In this document: positions 18,895 through 27,290 of the stretch, one piece after another
How the letters are laid out: each line of letters opens with the position of its first letter
Position numbering within the stretch: position 1 is the stretch's first letter
Assembly (NCBI GenBank): GCA_031271045.1
Contig: JAISWO010000043.1
Span: forward strand, 1 to 36,603
Direction of reading: 5' to 3'
Source: Tannerellaceae bacterium
GTDB taxonomy: Bacteria; Bacteroidota; Bacteroidia; Bacteroidales; Tannerellaceae
DNA length: 36,603 bases
The notes under the pieces: model-generated
What the model saw: only the letters and a program-made list of their open reading frames with translations
Databases searched by the model: none
Told to the model about the DNA's origin: nothing
Position numbers and translations under genes: made by a program

Positions 18895-21138
18895 ATGAAA
18901 GTACTCTCCCTTAGCGCCTTGGCGCTTACCCTTACGCTCACGGCACATGCCGCCCAAGCCCGTCCCAATATTCCGGACGACACGATCCCCTCCTATCGCA
19001 TCAACGAAGTAGTGATCACTTCCTCTACCAAAGAAACAAACAACCTGCGCACCCTGCCCGGAAGCCTCAGCTTGTTCTCGACACAAACCGTTCGCGCTGC
19101 GCAGATCGACGCCCTGAAAGACCTATCCTCGCTCGTTCCCAACCTCTATATCCCCGACTACGGCGCGCGACTGACCTCGGCCATCTACCTGCGCGGCGTC
19201 GGCGCCCGGAGCAGCGGACAGTCCGTCGGCCTCTATGTCGACAACGTCCCCTTCCCCGATAAAAGCGCCTACGACTTCGAACTTGCCGACATACAGCGCA
19301 TCGAAGTCCTCCGCGGACCTCAAGGGACGCTCTACGGACGCAACGCCATGGCCGGCATCGTCAACATCTACACCCTCTCGCCCTTCGACGCCACCGGAAC
19401 CCGCATCGCCCTCTCGGCCGGCAACTACGGACAGCTCAAAGCACGCGCCTCCCACTACGCCCGCTTAGGCAACGCCTTCGGCCTCTCCGCCGGCGCCTGG
19501 TACGGCCGGCACGATGGATTCTTCACCAACCAACAAACCGGCGACAAAGCCGACGCCGAATCCTCCGCCGGCGGACGTCTCAAACTCGAATGGCGCCCCG
19601 ACGCTCCCCTCTCGGCCGCCTACACCCTCTCCTACGACCACGTCGACCAGGGCGCCTTCCCCTACGGACTCTATCACAACGAAACCGGACAGATCGACCC
19701 CGTACGCATCGGAGACCCCTCGTCTTACCGACGCGACGTCCTCACCCACAGCCTCGCGCTCCAATACCGCGCCCCCCGCTTCGTCCTCGCCAGCGTCACC
19801 GGCTACCAATACCTCGACGACAATATGCAGATGGACCAGGACTTCTCGCCCAAAACCCTCTTCACCCTCCAACAGCAACAGAAACAAAATGCCCTCAACG
19901 AAGAGCTTACCATCCGTAGCCTCGGCAATGCCAACTATCAATGGAGCTTCGGCCTCTACGGATTCCTGAACGACTTCCACACCGAAAGCCCCGTCCTCTT
20001 CCGCCCCGACGGCGTCAAGGACATCCTCCAGAAAGTCTTCGACGACCTCCGTACCGAAAATCCCCGGATGCCCGCCCTCCAGATCATGGACGACGAACTC
20101 AGCATACCCGGCTCCTTCGACACCCCCTCGCGCGGCGGCGCCCTCTTCCACCAATCTACTTATAATAACATACTCCTGCCCGGCCTCTCCCTCACCGCCG
20201 GACTACGCCTTGATTACGAAAAACAACGCCTTGTCTACCGCTCCTCCGCCATGATGCGCTTAGGGATCGTCCGGGGCGGTCAGCTCGTCGAAATCCCCGG
20301 CATCCAGCCCAGCGTCATCGACGTCGCCACCTCCCAATCCTTCAGCCAGCTCCTGCCCAAGCTCTCGCTACGCTACGCCTGCTCCCCGCAAACCTTCGCC
20401 TACCTCTCCGCAGCCAAAGGATACAAAGCGGGAGGCTACAACATACAAATGTCGGCCGACTTGATGCAGAGCCAAATGCAATACGACCTGATGACCCAGT
20501 TCGCCCCCGCCATGGCTGTTGAACCCGAAACCGTCGAAACCGCCATCGCCTACCGCCCCGAGTATAGCTGGAACTACGAACTCGGCCTCCGGAGCGAACT
20601 CCCCAGCCAACAGCTTGCCGGCGAACTGACCTTCTTCCTGACCGACATCAACGACATACAGATCACCCGCTTCGTCGACAGCGGTAGCGGTCGTATCCTC
20701 GCCAATGCCGGACATGCCCGCAGCTTTGGCGCCGAACTCACCCTCCGCGCCCGTCTCTGCGCCCAACTAACGGCCGATCTCAACTACGGCTACACCCATG
20801 CCGGCGACATCCCCTATATCCCCGCCCATACCCTCAATGCCGGCCTCCAATACATCCGCCTCTACCGCCACGCATGGGTTGACCAGTTCAGCGCATCCGC
20901 CCAGCTCAACGCCACCGGCCCTATCCGCTGGACCGAACAGAACGGCGCCACGCAGCCCTTCTACGCCCTCCTCAACGCCAAAGCAGGCGTCCGCAAAGGA
21001 ATCGTCCGCTTCGACCTCTGGGCGCGCAACCTGACGAACACATCCTATTCAGCCTTCTATTTCGAATCCCTCGGCCAGCCCTACGTTCAGAAGGGCAAAC
21101 CCCTGCGTGTTGGCATAGAAGTATCGCTTGCCTTCTGA
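18895..21138 (+). CDS. TonB-dependent outer-membrane receptor
   Basis: The 747-residue receptor has a signal peptide (LSALALTLTLTAHAAQA), a TonB-box-like INEVVITSS at about residues 36-44, a plug domain (about 50-165, with IYLRGVGARSSGQSVGLYVD and IEVLRGPQGTLYGRNAMAGIVNI) and a 22-stranded barrel ending in VSLAF. It lacks the carboxypeptidase-like N-terminal extension of SusC proteins and no SusD follows, so it looks like a siderophore, cofactor or small-ligand receptor rather than a glycan importer. It is divergent from an AraC regulator. Third codon positions are heavily C-biased, unlike the ABC operon on the same strand. Confidence 0.92.
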   Translation: MKVLSLSALALTLTLTAHAAQARPNIPDDTIPSYRINEVVITSSTKETNNLRTLPGSLSLFSTQTVRAAQIDALKDLSSLVPNLYIPDYGARLTSAIYLRGVGARSSGQSVGLYVDNVPFPDKSAYDFELADIQRIEVLRGPQGTLYGRNAMAGIVNIYTLSPFDATGTRIALSAGNYGQLKARASHYARLGNAFGLSAGAWYGRHDGFFTNQQTGDKADAESSAGGRLKLEWRPDAPLSAAYTLSYDHVDQGAFPYGLYHNETGQIDPVRIGDPSSYRRDVLTHSLALQYRAPRFVLASVTGYQYLDDNMQMDQDFSPKTLFTLQQQQKQNALNEELTIRSLGNANYQWSFGLYGFLNDFHTESPVLFRPDGVKDILQKVFDDLRTENPRMPALQIMDDELSIPGSFDTPSRGGALFHQSTYNNILLPGLSLTAGLRLDYEKQRLVYRSSAMMRLGIVRGGQLVEIPGIQPSVIDVATSQSFSQLLPKLSLRYACSPQTFAYLSAAKGYKAGGYNIQMSADLMQSQMQYDLMTQFAPAMAVEPETVETAIAYRPEYSWNYELGLRSELPSQQLAGELTFFLTDINDIQITRFVDSGSGRILANAGHARSFGAELTLRARLCAQLTADLNYGYTHAGDIPYIPAHTLNAGLQYIRLYRHAWVDQFSASAQLNATGPIRWTEQNGATQPFYALLNAKAGVRKGIVRFDLWARNLTNTSYSAFYFESLGQPYVQKGKPLRVGIEVSLAF

Positions 21139-21193
21139 CAAGGCACATGACCTGGGAAAATTACCGGAACAATGATTTTTTTTCGTGAATTAT

Positions 21194-21223
21194 TTGCAGG
21201 AATAAAAAACCTCCTTACCTTTG
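21194..21223 (+). promoter_or_regulatory. Promoter of tRNA-Gly
   Basis: TTG at 21194-21196, a 19-base spacer and TACCTTTG at 21216-21223 form a consensus Bacteroidetes housekeeping promoter. Transcription would begin about 12 bases before the tRNA. Confidence 0.75.
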
Positions 21224-21242
21224 TCGACGCGAAGTAAGGAAT

Positions 21243-21315
21243 GCGAAAATAGCTCAGTTGGTAGAGCATAACCTTGCCAAGGTTAGGGTCGCGGGTTCGA
21301 GTCCCGTTTTTCGCT
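21243..21315 (+). tRNA. tRNA-Gly (anticodon GCC)
   Basis: The 73-base cloverleaf has acceptor GCGAAAA/TTTTCGC, D arm AGCTCAGTTGGTAGAGC, anticodon stem TAACC/GGTTA around the loop TTGCCAA (anticodon GCC), and T arm GCGGGTTCGAGTCCCGT. CCA is not encoded. Confidence 0.97.
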
Positions 21316-21350
21316 CGAGTCCCTAAAGACAGTTCAGAAAAAAAGAGACA

Positions 21351-21388
21351 ATGCCTTTCAAACAACTAAGTTTGAAAGGCATTTTTTT
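21351..21388 (+). terminator. Terminator of tRNA-Gly
   Basis: A 13-bp perfect stem, ATGCCTTTCAAAC (21351-21363) with GTTTGAAAGGCAT (21370-21382), has a 6-base loop and is followed by seven T. The IS left end begins 13 bases after the T run. Confidence 0.92.
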
Positions 21389-21441
21389 ATATTTCAAACT
21401 TGTCTTACCCTAGAAAAAGTTGACTCCTAAAAGAGTTAACG

Positions 21442-21816
21442 ATGCACTTACGTACAAAGAAACAAAAGCAGTATTTTAAAGAAGTAATTAAGTTACATTA
21501 TGAGCATGGGTATGCCGGGGAGCGTATATCGCGGATTTTACCGGTAAGTGATGCTACGGTATCGAGATGGCTTGCTATCTTTGCTTCGGAAAACGGTGGT
21601 AAATCTGTTCCAATGAAAAAGAAAAAGGCACAAACTCAGCCGGATGCAGTAGACAGTCCGGTCAATGATGTCAAAGCCCTTCATGCGGAGATTGGCCGTT
21701 TGCAGGCTCAGCTTAAGCATGAAAAGCTCCGCGCGGATGCGTATGATGAGCTGATCAATGTAGCGGAGTCCATGTTTAAGATTCCGATAAGAAAAAAAGC
21801 TGGCGCCAAGCGGTAA
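21442..21816 (+). CDS. IS3-family transposase OrfA
   Basis: The 124-residue protein has an N-terminal helix-turn-helix (about residues 15-50, with HYEHGYAGERISRILPVSDATVSRW) that binds the IS ends, followed by a leucine-zipper-like coiled coil (about 75-105, with ALHAEIGRLQAQLKHEKLRADAYDEL). Near its end a run of seven A (21792-21798) in the phase A-AAA-AAA, followed by the palindrome TGGCGCCA, is a classical -1 frameshift site that would fuse OrfA to OrfB. Confidence 0.92.
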   Translation: MHLRTKKQKQYFKEVIKLHYEHGYAGERISRILPVSDATVSRWLAIFASENGGKSVPMKKKKAQTQPDAVDSPVNDVKALHAEIGRLQAQLKHEKLRADAYDELINVAESMFKIPIRKKAGAKR

Positions 21817-22826
21817 TGAACCTGCATGTGAAGGCTGTACGGGATTATCCCGTTGTGGGTCTTTGCCGGCTGTTTGGCGTAACAAAGCAGGCCTATTATA
21901 AGTATGACGAGAACGCGGTTCTTGTCAAAGTAGCCCAGGAAGCGTTTGTGCTTCAATATATTCATGAGATACGCAAGAAGGATCCGGGCATAGGTGGGAT
22001 GAAACTTTGGCACATGTACCGGAAGACGTTTGGCTGTAACCATCCGGTAGGCCGCGACCGCTTCGAGGATATAGTAGACCGGTATGGTCTGAAGGTTAGG
22101 GCCCGGGTGAGGAAGCCCGGGACTACCGACTCCACGCACAGTCTGCCGGTCTACCCGAACATCATAAAGGACTTTATTCCTGATGCCCCCAATCAGTTAT
22201 GGGTAAGCGATATCACCTATATCACGGTATGGCTGGATGAATACAATTACGTCTTTTGCTATCTGTCGCTGATCCTGGACGCATACACCGAGGAGATCAT
22301 TGGTTGGAGTGTTGGGCCTACCCTTGAAGCCACTTATCCAATGGAAGCGCTCAGGAAGGCATTAAAACGTATCGCGGGAAAGGAGGACCTTCATCTGATC
22401 CATCACTCAGACCGTGGCTGCCAGTATGCAAGTAAGGAGTATGTATCTGTTTTAAAGCGGCATGGAATACGCATCAGTATGACTGAAAGCGGTGATCCGA
22501 AGGAAAATGCCCAGGCGGAGCGCATCAACGGTACGATGAAGAATGAACTGCTCAAAGACATTGTTTTCCGCAGCATTAAAGAGGTGAAAGCAGCTGTAAG
22601 TGTGGTGGTAGACTTCTACAACAACGAGCGACCGCATATGAGCATAGACATGATGACCCCCTCCGAGGCCGCTTATTACTCGGGGGAAATAAAAAAGAGA
22701 TGGACCAGATACAGGCATATCGCTATAAAAAGTCGACCGGAGGGTTTGGATATCGCTGGGAATGGTTTACCTTTGGCCGACTGTCAGGGGGCTCCTTCCG
22801 GGCTACGCCCTCCAGTCAACTCCTGA
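21816..22826 (+). CDS. IS3-family transposase OrfB, DDE integrase core
   Basis: The 336-residue protein has an IS150-like N-terminal region followed by the rve integrase core. The DDE catalytic triad is present: Asp in WVSDITYI, Asp in HHSDRGCQYAS, and Glu in PKENAQAERING. Its ATG overlaps the OrfA stop as TAATG. The frame is open upstream through the A7 slippery run, so both reinitiation and -1 frameshifting are possible. No inactivating change is seen. Confidence 0.93.
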   Translation: MNLHVKAVRDYPVVGLCRLFGVTKQAYYKYDENAVLVKVAQEAFVLQYIHEIRKKDPGIGGMKLWHMYRKTFGCNHPVGRDRFEDIVDRYGLKVRARVRKPGTTDSTHSLPVYPNIIKDFIPDAPNQLWVSDITYITVWLDEYNYVFCYLSLILDAYTEEIIGWSVGPTLEATYPMEALRKALKRIAGKEDLHLIHHSDRGCQYASKEYVSVLKRHGIRISMTESGDPKENAQAERINGTMKNELLKDIVFRSIKEVKAAVSVVVDFYNNERPHMSIDMMTPSEAAYYSGEIKKRWTRYRHIAIKSRPEGLDIAGNGLPLADCQGAPSGLRPPVNS

Positions 22827-22932
22827 CAGCGATAAGACTCATAGAGTAAACAAATAGTAGGCTTAACAATTTAAAGTAAACAAATATCAGGTATAAGTAT
22901 TAATCCGAGTCAACTCTTCTACGAGATAAGAC

Positions 22933-23155
22933 TGACATACAGTCAACCTAAATCAGGAAATGACAAGTTGCTGAAAAATCCGGCTTGAGTGTTTTTACCA
23001 TAAGTTCTTTCGAGAACGGTTCATCCACCGGAATTACATTGGCTTCGTTCATCAAGCTGCTACGGGCAATTGACTGTCTCGACGAGATAGAGAAACTATT
23101 GCCGGAACTACCGGAAAGCCCTCGAACATTATTTAAGAAACAAAGCAAAAAGTAA
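22933..23155 (+). pseudogene. hipB: hipB-like antitoxin, 5'-truncated by the IS and frameshifted
   Basis: From 22964 to the TAA at 23153-23155 the frame encodes QVAEKSGLSVFTISSFENG and then TLASFIKLLRAIDCLDEIEK, an XRE/HipB helix-turn-helix and dimer tail. Just upstream, a different frame (22936-22959) reads HTVNLNQE. Joining NQE to QVAEKSG restores the family spacing if the four bases ATGA at 22960-22963 are removed. So there appears to be a 4-base insertion. The start codon and first helices are missing beyond the IS end at 22932. The stop is 3 bases before the hipA ATG, the normal hipBA layout. Confidence 0.8.
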
Positions 23156-23158
23156 GCA

Positions 23159-24138
23159 ATGGAAACAAACGTTGTAAAAGTAGTGTTGTGGGGAATGGAC
23201 GCAGGCTATCTTTCATGGGAAGCCGGGCAATGGGGGCTTTAGAATATGAGCCTGCTCAAAAGTTGGGCGATAACTCTGCTTTTTCGGTTGATGTTCAAAG
23301 ATTATATGAGTTTGCCAAACAAGTATTGAACGAGCGGGAAGCAACTGTCTTAAATCAGGAGAACTCCATTCTGTGGCAGGATTTGGTAAAGGTCAGTTCT
23401 TCTCCCGGAGGTAAACGCCCGAAAGCTATTATTGCTCTGAACAAAGCCACAGGCGAGGTGATTTCCGGTCAAGGATTAATTTCTGAAGGTTTTCAGCATT
23501 ATATTCTCAAATATGATGACAATTCAGCCTATCCTTTTGCAAAGTTGGAATATGTTTATTATCAAATGGCTTTGGACGCCGGAATTGACATGATGCCTTC
23601 GGAACTAAGGACATACGAAGGCATAACTCATTTTCTGACTCAACGCTTCGACCGTAATGGAAATGAAAAGGTACATGTACAAACATTAGCTGCGATGTCT
23701 CCGGCAAGTGATAGCTATGAAGATATTTTTGCAGTCATTCGCCGGCTTAATCTGCCTTTTGAAGACAGCAAACAACAATATCTGCGAATGGTATTCAATG
23801 TAATCGCCCGAAATGTGGATGACCATTCCAAAAACGTTTCGTTCTGCATGAACCGCGAAGGTGTTTGGCGATTATCACCGGCATACGATTTAACGTATAG
23901 TGTAGATTTGACAGCTCCTGCTTATTCCAACAGACATTCATTAACCGTGAATGGAAAGAACGAGGATATAACCCGTGAAGATTTGGAAATTGTCGGGCAG
24001 AATAACGATATTCAGGATTACAAAACCTTGATTGATACGGTCGCTAATGCGACTGACAAATTCGAGGCTTATGCAAAAAAACTTGGAGTAGACGAAACGT
24101 TAATCGAGAATATTAAAACTGATTTCGTAAAGGTGTAA
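23159..24138 (+). pseudogene. hipA: hipA-like serine/threonine kinase toxin with internal deletion
   Basis: The true start at 23159 encodes METNVVKVVLWG then YLSWEAG, the beginning of the HipA N-terminal subdomain, and then stops at TAG (23240). Another frame, starting within the same bases, continues MGSRAMGALEYEPAQ to 24138. About 80 residues between these points in normal HipA are missing and the join is out of frame. The remaining core is intact: ATP-binding HYILKYDD, catalytic RNVDDHSKNVSF and metal-binding SPAYDLTYS. Intact HipA proteins phosphorylate glutamyl-tRNA synthetase or other targets. An internal start near 23188 could give a 316-residue core kinase, but that start is poor. With its antitoxin also broken, a dead locus is most likely. 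Confidence 0.8.
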
Positions 24139-24142
24139 TTTT

Positions 24143-24241
24143 ATGAAGCACACAAATTTTGCAGATAAAACTACCATATACTCTAAGCTATTAGAGCCGG
24201 TATTAGCAAAACGTATGTGGGACAATGTTTTTTATGCCTAA
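24143..24241 (+). other. 32-codon ORF of doubtful status after hipA
   Basis: A short frame starting ATG-AAG-CAC begins 5 bases after the hipA stop and ends TTT-TAT-GCC-TAA, overlapping the end of the convergent lipoprotein gene by four bases. No family is recognised and the composition is ordinary. It may be the remnant of a gene cut off by rearrangement. Confidence 0.2.
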
Positions 24242-24681
24242 TTACCAACGTAGAGGATGTTGCGGTTAAGCCTGACGTTATAGGGCTTCAACCGCTCCTT
24301 ACCGGGGCCGCTTACCGGATTGCCGGCGCCCGACATCAAGTCGTATTGCGTCCCGCACTTCGGACAGGTGGCATAGAGGAGGGATTCGTCCGTCACGTCA
24401 ACCGTTATTGAACGGCTCGCCTCATGCGGGCAGGCGGCGTCGAAGGCGTAATAAGTGTCCGCCCCATGATATACCAGCACGCCCCCAAAGCCGGTCTTCT
24501 CGCTGGCCTGATTGATGTTCAGGGACGTATAGATCTTAAACGAAGGGATGGGAAGCAAGTCCCTGTCTTCAAAGTCCAAGTCCAGCTCCAGATAAACCGG
24601 ATAGTTGGGAATACTCGATACATACGCTTTTTCGCAGGCCGTCAGCGCCAGCGCCAACATACAGAGGAGGAGGCGTTTCAT
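24238..24681 (-). CDS. Rieske-like lipoprotein with C-x-H and C-x-x-C ligands
   Basis: The 147-residue protein has the lipobox LTAC (Cys16). Its Rieske-fold-like C-terminal half has the first ligand pair CPH (Cys84, His86) and the second pair at CPKC (Cys106, Cys109), followed by the Rieske-type tail YDLMSGAGNPVSGPGKERLKPY. A classical Rieske [2Fe-2S] site uses C-x-H and C-x-x-H; here the second His is replaced by Cys. It is translationally coupled to argH (ATGA overlap). The envelope location and cluster type are inferences. Confidence 0.78.
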   Translation of the reverse strand: MKRLLLCMLALALTACEKAYVSSIPNYPVYLELDLDFEDRDLLPIPSFKIYTSLNINQASEKTGFGGVLVYHGADTYYAFDAACPHEASRSITVDVTDESLLYATCPKCGTQYDLMSGAGNPVSGPGKERLKPYNVRLNRNILYVGN

Positions 24682-26024
24682 GGGATGCTCTCCGTCAGTT
24701 TGCGTTCGGCCTCCATCGCCTTTTCAAACGAGAAGCCGGCGATTACCTGCTGCATCAGGGCGGCAATGGCGTCGTTGCACAAATTACCGATGCTGCCTTC
24801 GTGCGTATGCCGGACGTTCTTGTCGGGGACGAAACGGCCGGCTTCAATTGCGATCCCTACCTGCTTATAGGCATCCCGGAAGGGAACGCCGGAAAGCGTC
24901 AGCCGGTTGACTTCCTCGACGCTGAACATCGGGGCGTATTTGTCGTCGTCCACGATCGTCTCGTTCACCTCGACTTCTTCCAGCATCAGGGTCACCATGC
25001 GGAGGCAGTCGTCCAATTCGTCGAAGGCCGGCAGGAAGACTTCTTTGATGATCTGCATATCGCGGAAGTATCCGGAAGGGAGGTTATTGGCGATCAACGT
25101 AATTTGCTGCGGCAGTCCTTGTATCTTGTTGCATTTGGCGCGAGTGAGTTCGAATACATCCGGGTTCTTCTTGTGAGGCATGATACTGGAGCCGGTCGTA
25201 AAGTGGTCGGGCAGCTTGATGAAGCCGAAGTTCTGACTGTTGAACAGGCAGGCGTCGGCTGCCAGCCTGGAAAGCGTGGCGGCAATTCCCGCCAGGGCAA
25301 AGGCCGTTGTGCGTTCCATTTTACCTCTTCCCATCTGGGCGTAGACGACATTGTAATTCATGGAGTCGAAGCCCAGCAGTTCGGTTGTCAGCCGGCGATT
25401 CAAAGGGAAAGACGATCCGTATCCGGCGGCCGATCCCAAGGGATTGCGGTTACATATTTTGTAAGCTGCCTGCACCAGCATCAGGTCGTCGACAAGGCTT
25501 TCGGCATAGGCGCCAAACCAGAGGCCGAAGGAGGAGGGCATTGCTACCTGCAAGTGGGTATATCCGGGCAGGAGTACGTCTTTATGGCGGTTGCTCCGGC
25601 TGATGAGCACGTCGAAGAGGGTGGATACGGATTGTACGATCTGCCGTATCCGGTCGCGGGTGAAGAGTTTCAGATCTAAGAGCGCCTGATCGTTGCGCGA
25701 GCGTCCGCTATGGATTTTTTTGCCCGTATCGCCCAGTTTGCGAGTCAGCATCCATTCTACCTGCGAATGGACGTCTTCCATGCCCTCATCTATTACGAAG
25801 CGTCCGGCGACGGCCAGGTCATAGATCTGTTTCAATTCGCGGAGCAAGGATTCAAGTTCCCGGCGGGTCAGCAGACCGGCGGCTTCCAGCATGGTGATAT
25901 GGGCCATTGATCCCAGTACGTCGTACTTGGCCAGGTAGAGATCCATTTCCCGGTCCCGTCCTACGGTAAAGTCTTCGATGCGGCGGTCGAGGAGGACGTT
26001 TTTCTCCCAGAGTTTTTGCGTCAT
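24678..26024 (-). CDS. argH: Argininosuccinate lyase
   Basis: The 448-residue enzyme of the fumarase/aspartase superfamily cleaves argininosuccinate to arginine and fumarate, the last step of arginine synthesis. The superfamily signature GSSIMPHKKN spans the catalytic serine loop (Ser279-Ser280). HSGRSRNDQ near residue 107 and the TAxHLQ-like GYTHLQVAMP segment near 155 are also present. Length is typical. It lies in a minus-strand cluster pyrE-SRPBCC-argH-lipoprotein with gaps of 12-18 bp. Confidence 0.96.
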   Translation of the reverse strand: MTQKLWEKNVLLDRRIEDFTVGRDREMDLYLAKYDVLGSMAHITMLEAAGLLTRRELESLLRELKQIYDLAVAGRFVIDEGMEDVHSQVEWMLTRKLGDTGKKIHSGRSRNDQALLDLKLFTRDRIRQIVQSVSTLFDVLISRSNRHKDVLLPGYTHLQVAMPSSFGLWFGAYAESLVDDLMLVQAAYKICNRNPLGSAAGYGSSFPLNRRLTTELLGFDSMNYNVVYAQMGRGKMERTTAFALAGIAATLSRLAADACLFNSQNFGFIKLPDHFTTGSSIMPHKKNPDVFELTRAKCNKIQGLPQQITLIANNLPSGYFRDMQIIKEVFLPAFDELDDCLRMVTLMLEEVEVNETIVDDDKYAPMFSVEEVNRLTLSGVPFRDAYKQVGIAIEAGRFVPDKNVRHTHEGSIGNLCNDAIAALMQQVIAGFSFEKAMEAERKLTESIP

Positions 26025-26036
26025 TCTATCATTACA

Positions 26037-26447
26037 TTAATAGGGCAAGGAGACTAATATGTCGGATATTTTGTCCAAAGCGTCTTGCAGGGGTTTCGAC
26101 ACCATGGGTTTGAGGAAGGGATTCAGCTCGGTGCGGATGGTCAGGCGAAGGTGCGTATTGTTTTCGGCCACCTGTTTGAGTTGTATCCACATATCGAGTG
26201 AAACGGGCGAAATGTCGGCGGTCAATTTGATCATCTTATTCGGTTCGCGTTCAACGATACGGAAGCTTATCTTACCTGTCCGTTCGAGGACGAAGCTACA
26301 GGAGTCGCTGTCGAAAGAGACGTCTCTCACATTGTTTGGCGGGATGCGGTCTTTGAGCCGTTCGAGGTTGGACAGGTCGGACAACATGCCGAAAATCCGG
26401 TCGTCGTTGCAGGGTATTGTTTTTGTGTCGCTTACAAATTCTGTCAT
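26037..26447 (-). CDS. SRPBCC (START-like) family protein
   Basis: The 136-residue protein fits the helix-grip SRPBCC fold: an opening strand TEFVSDTKTIPCNDDRIFGMLSDLSNLERL with the typical substitution for the first helix, several beta strands (SFRIVEREPNKMIKLTA, THLRLTIRTEL) and a long C-terminal helix. These domains bind hydrophobic ligands; no specific one can be named. It is 18 bp after pyrE and 12 bp before argH, a cluster I recall as conserved in Bacteroides relatives. Confidence 0.78.
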   Translation of the reverse strand: MTEFVSDTKTIPCNDDRIFGMLSDLSNLERLKDRIPPNNVRDVSFDSDSCSFVLERTGKISFRIVEREPNKMIKLTADISPVSLDMWIQLKQVAENNTHLRLTIRTELNPFLKPMVSKPLQDALDKISDILVSLPY

Positions 26448-26465
26448 GGGAGTAAAAATGGTTGG

Positions 26466-27104
26466 TTATATGTTAGGATACCAGTTAGCCGGGTCTTTCC
26501 GCCATTCTTGCAGGGTGGCTATTTCCGAGGGGTTGATGTAGTTCGTTCGTACGGCTTCATCTATGACGGCGTCGTAATTGCTCAGGGTGATGATTTTCAC
26601 TTTTGCTTCCTTGAATTTCTTTTCGGCAATGGGGAAACCATGCGTGAATATGGCGACCATTCCGATGACTTCGCATCCGAAATTGCGTACGGCTTCAACG
26701 GCTTTCAGGCTGCTGCCTCCGGTCGAGACAAGATCTTCGAGCACAACCACCTTCGAGCCGGGCTTGAGTTCTCCTTCTATCAGATTTTCCAGTCCGTGAT
26801 CTTTTGGCGTGGCGCGGATATAAACAAAAGGTAATCCTAATAAATCGGCCACCAGCGCGCCTTGTGCGATGGCGCCTGTTGCAACGCCGGCGATGGCGTC
26901 TGCGTCTTCGTAGCTTTCGCTAATGACGCGCGCCAGTTCCAGCTTGATAAAACTCCGGATGGCGGGATAGGAAAGTATTTTCCTGTTGTCGCAATAAATG
27001 GGCGACTTCCATCCCGAAGCCCAGGTAAACGGGTTGGCCGGTTGTAACTTAACCGCTTTTACTTTTAAAAGTTTTTCAGCTATTAATCTTTCCAGTGTCT
27101 TCAT
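26466..27104 (-). CDS. pyrE: Orotate phosphoribosyltransferase
   Basis: The start at 27104 (MKTLERLIAEKLL) gives 212 residues, the normal length; the frame extends 51 codons upstream across the promoter. The PRPP-binding motif VVVLEDLVSTGGS is at residues 119-131. The orotate/PRPP flexible loop RATPKDHG is near residue 97 and FTWASGWKSPIYCDNR near the N terminus is characteristic. It converts orotate and PRPP to OMP in pyrimidine synthesis. Confidence 0.96.
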   Translation of the reverse strand: MKTLERLIAEKLLKVKAVKLQPANPFTWASGWKSPIYCDNRKILSYPAIRSFIKLELARVISESYEDADAIAGVATGAIAQGALVADLLGLPFVYIRATPKDHGLENLIEGELKPGSKVVVLEDLVSTGGSSLKAVEAVRNFGCEVIGMVAIFTHGFPIAEKKFKEAKVKIITLSNYDAVIDEAVRTNYINPSEIATLQEWRKDPANWYPNI

Positions 27105-27142
27105 ATTGAATAATAATAACAGTTTATCTTTATCATCAGTGG

Positions 27143-27150
27143 CAAAAGTA
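27143..27150 (-). promoter_or_regulatory. -7 element of the pyrE operon promoter
   Basis: TACTTTTG on the minus strand matches TAnnTTTG, 38 bases before the pyrE ATG. No clear TTG at -33. Confidence 0.45.
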
Positions 27151-27290
27151 AATAAAAAATGCGACTGGGATTGTATGGCGTATTCAAAAATAGACCGGAG
27201 GTAACAAAATTTTGTAGCCCGTAACGCTAAAAAAACGCGCGACTCGTAACATGTCAAAAAAATCCCTTTCCTTTGAGGAAAAAAAACAGT

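Larger units (their letters stand above)
21402..22932 (+). mobile_element. IS3-family insertion sequence, about 1.53 kb
   Basis: Imperfect terminal inverted repeats of about 25 bp bound the element. The left is GTCTTACCCTAGAAAAAG then TTGACTC (21402-21426). The right, read inward on the minus strand, is GTCTTATCTCGTAGAAG then AGTTGACTC (22907-22932). Between them lie the two overlapping transposase frames. No matching target duplication of 3-5 bp is seen: the left flank ends CAAACTT and the right flank begins TGACAT. The right end abuts a truncated antitoxin gene. Confidence 0.88.

Noticed and set aside
21243..21315. tRNA-Gly as an integrase attachment site
   Set aside because: No second copy of the tRNA 3' end and no integrase gene occur in the window; the adjacent element is an IS3, which does not use tRNA sites.
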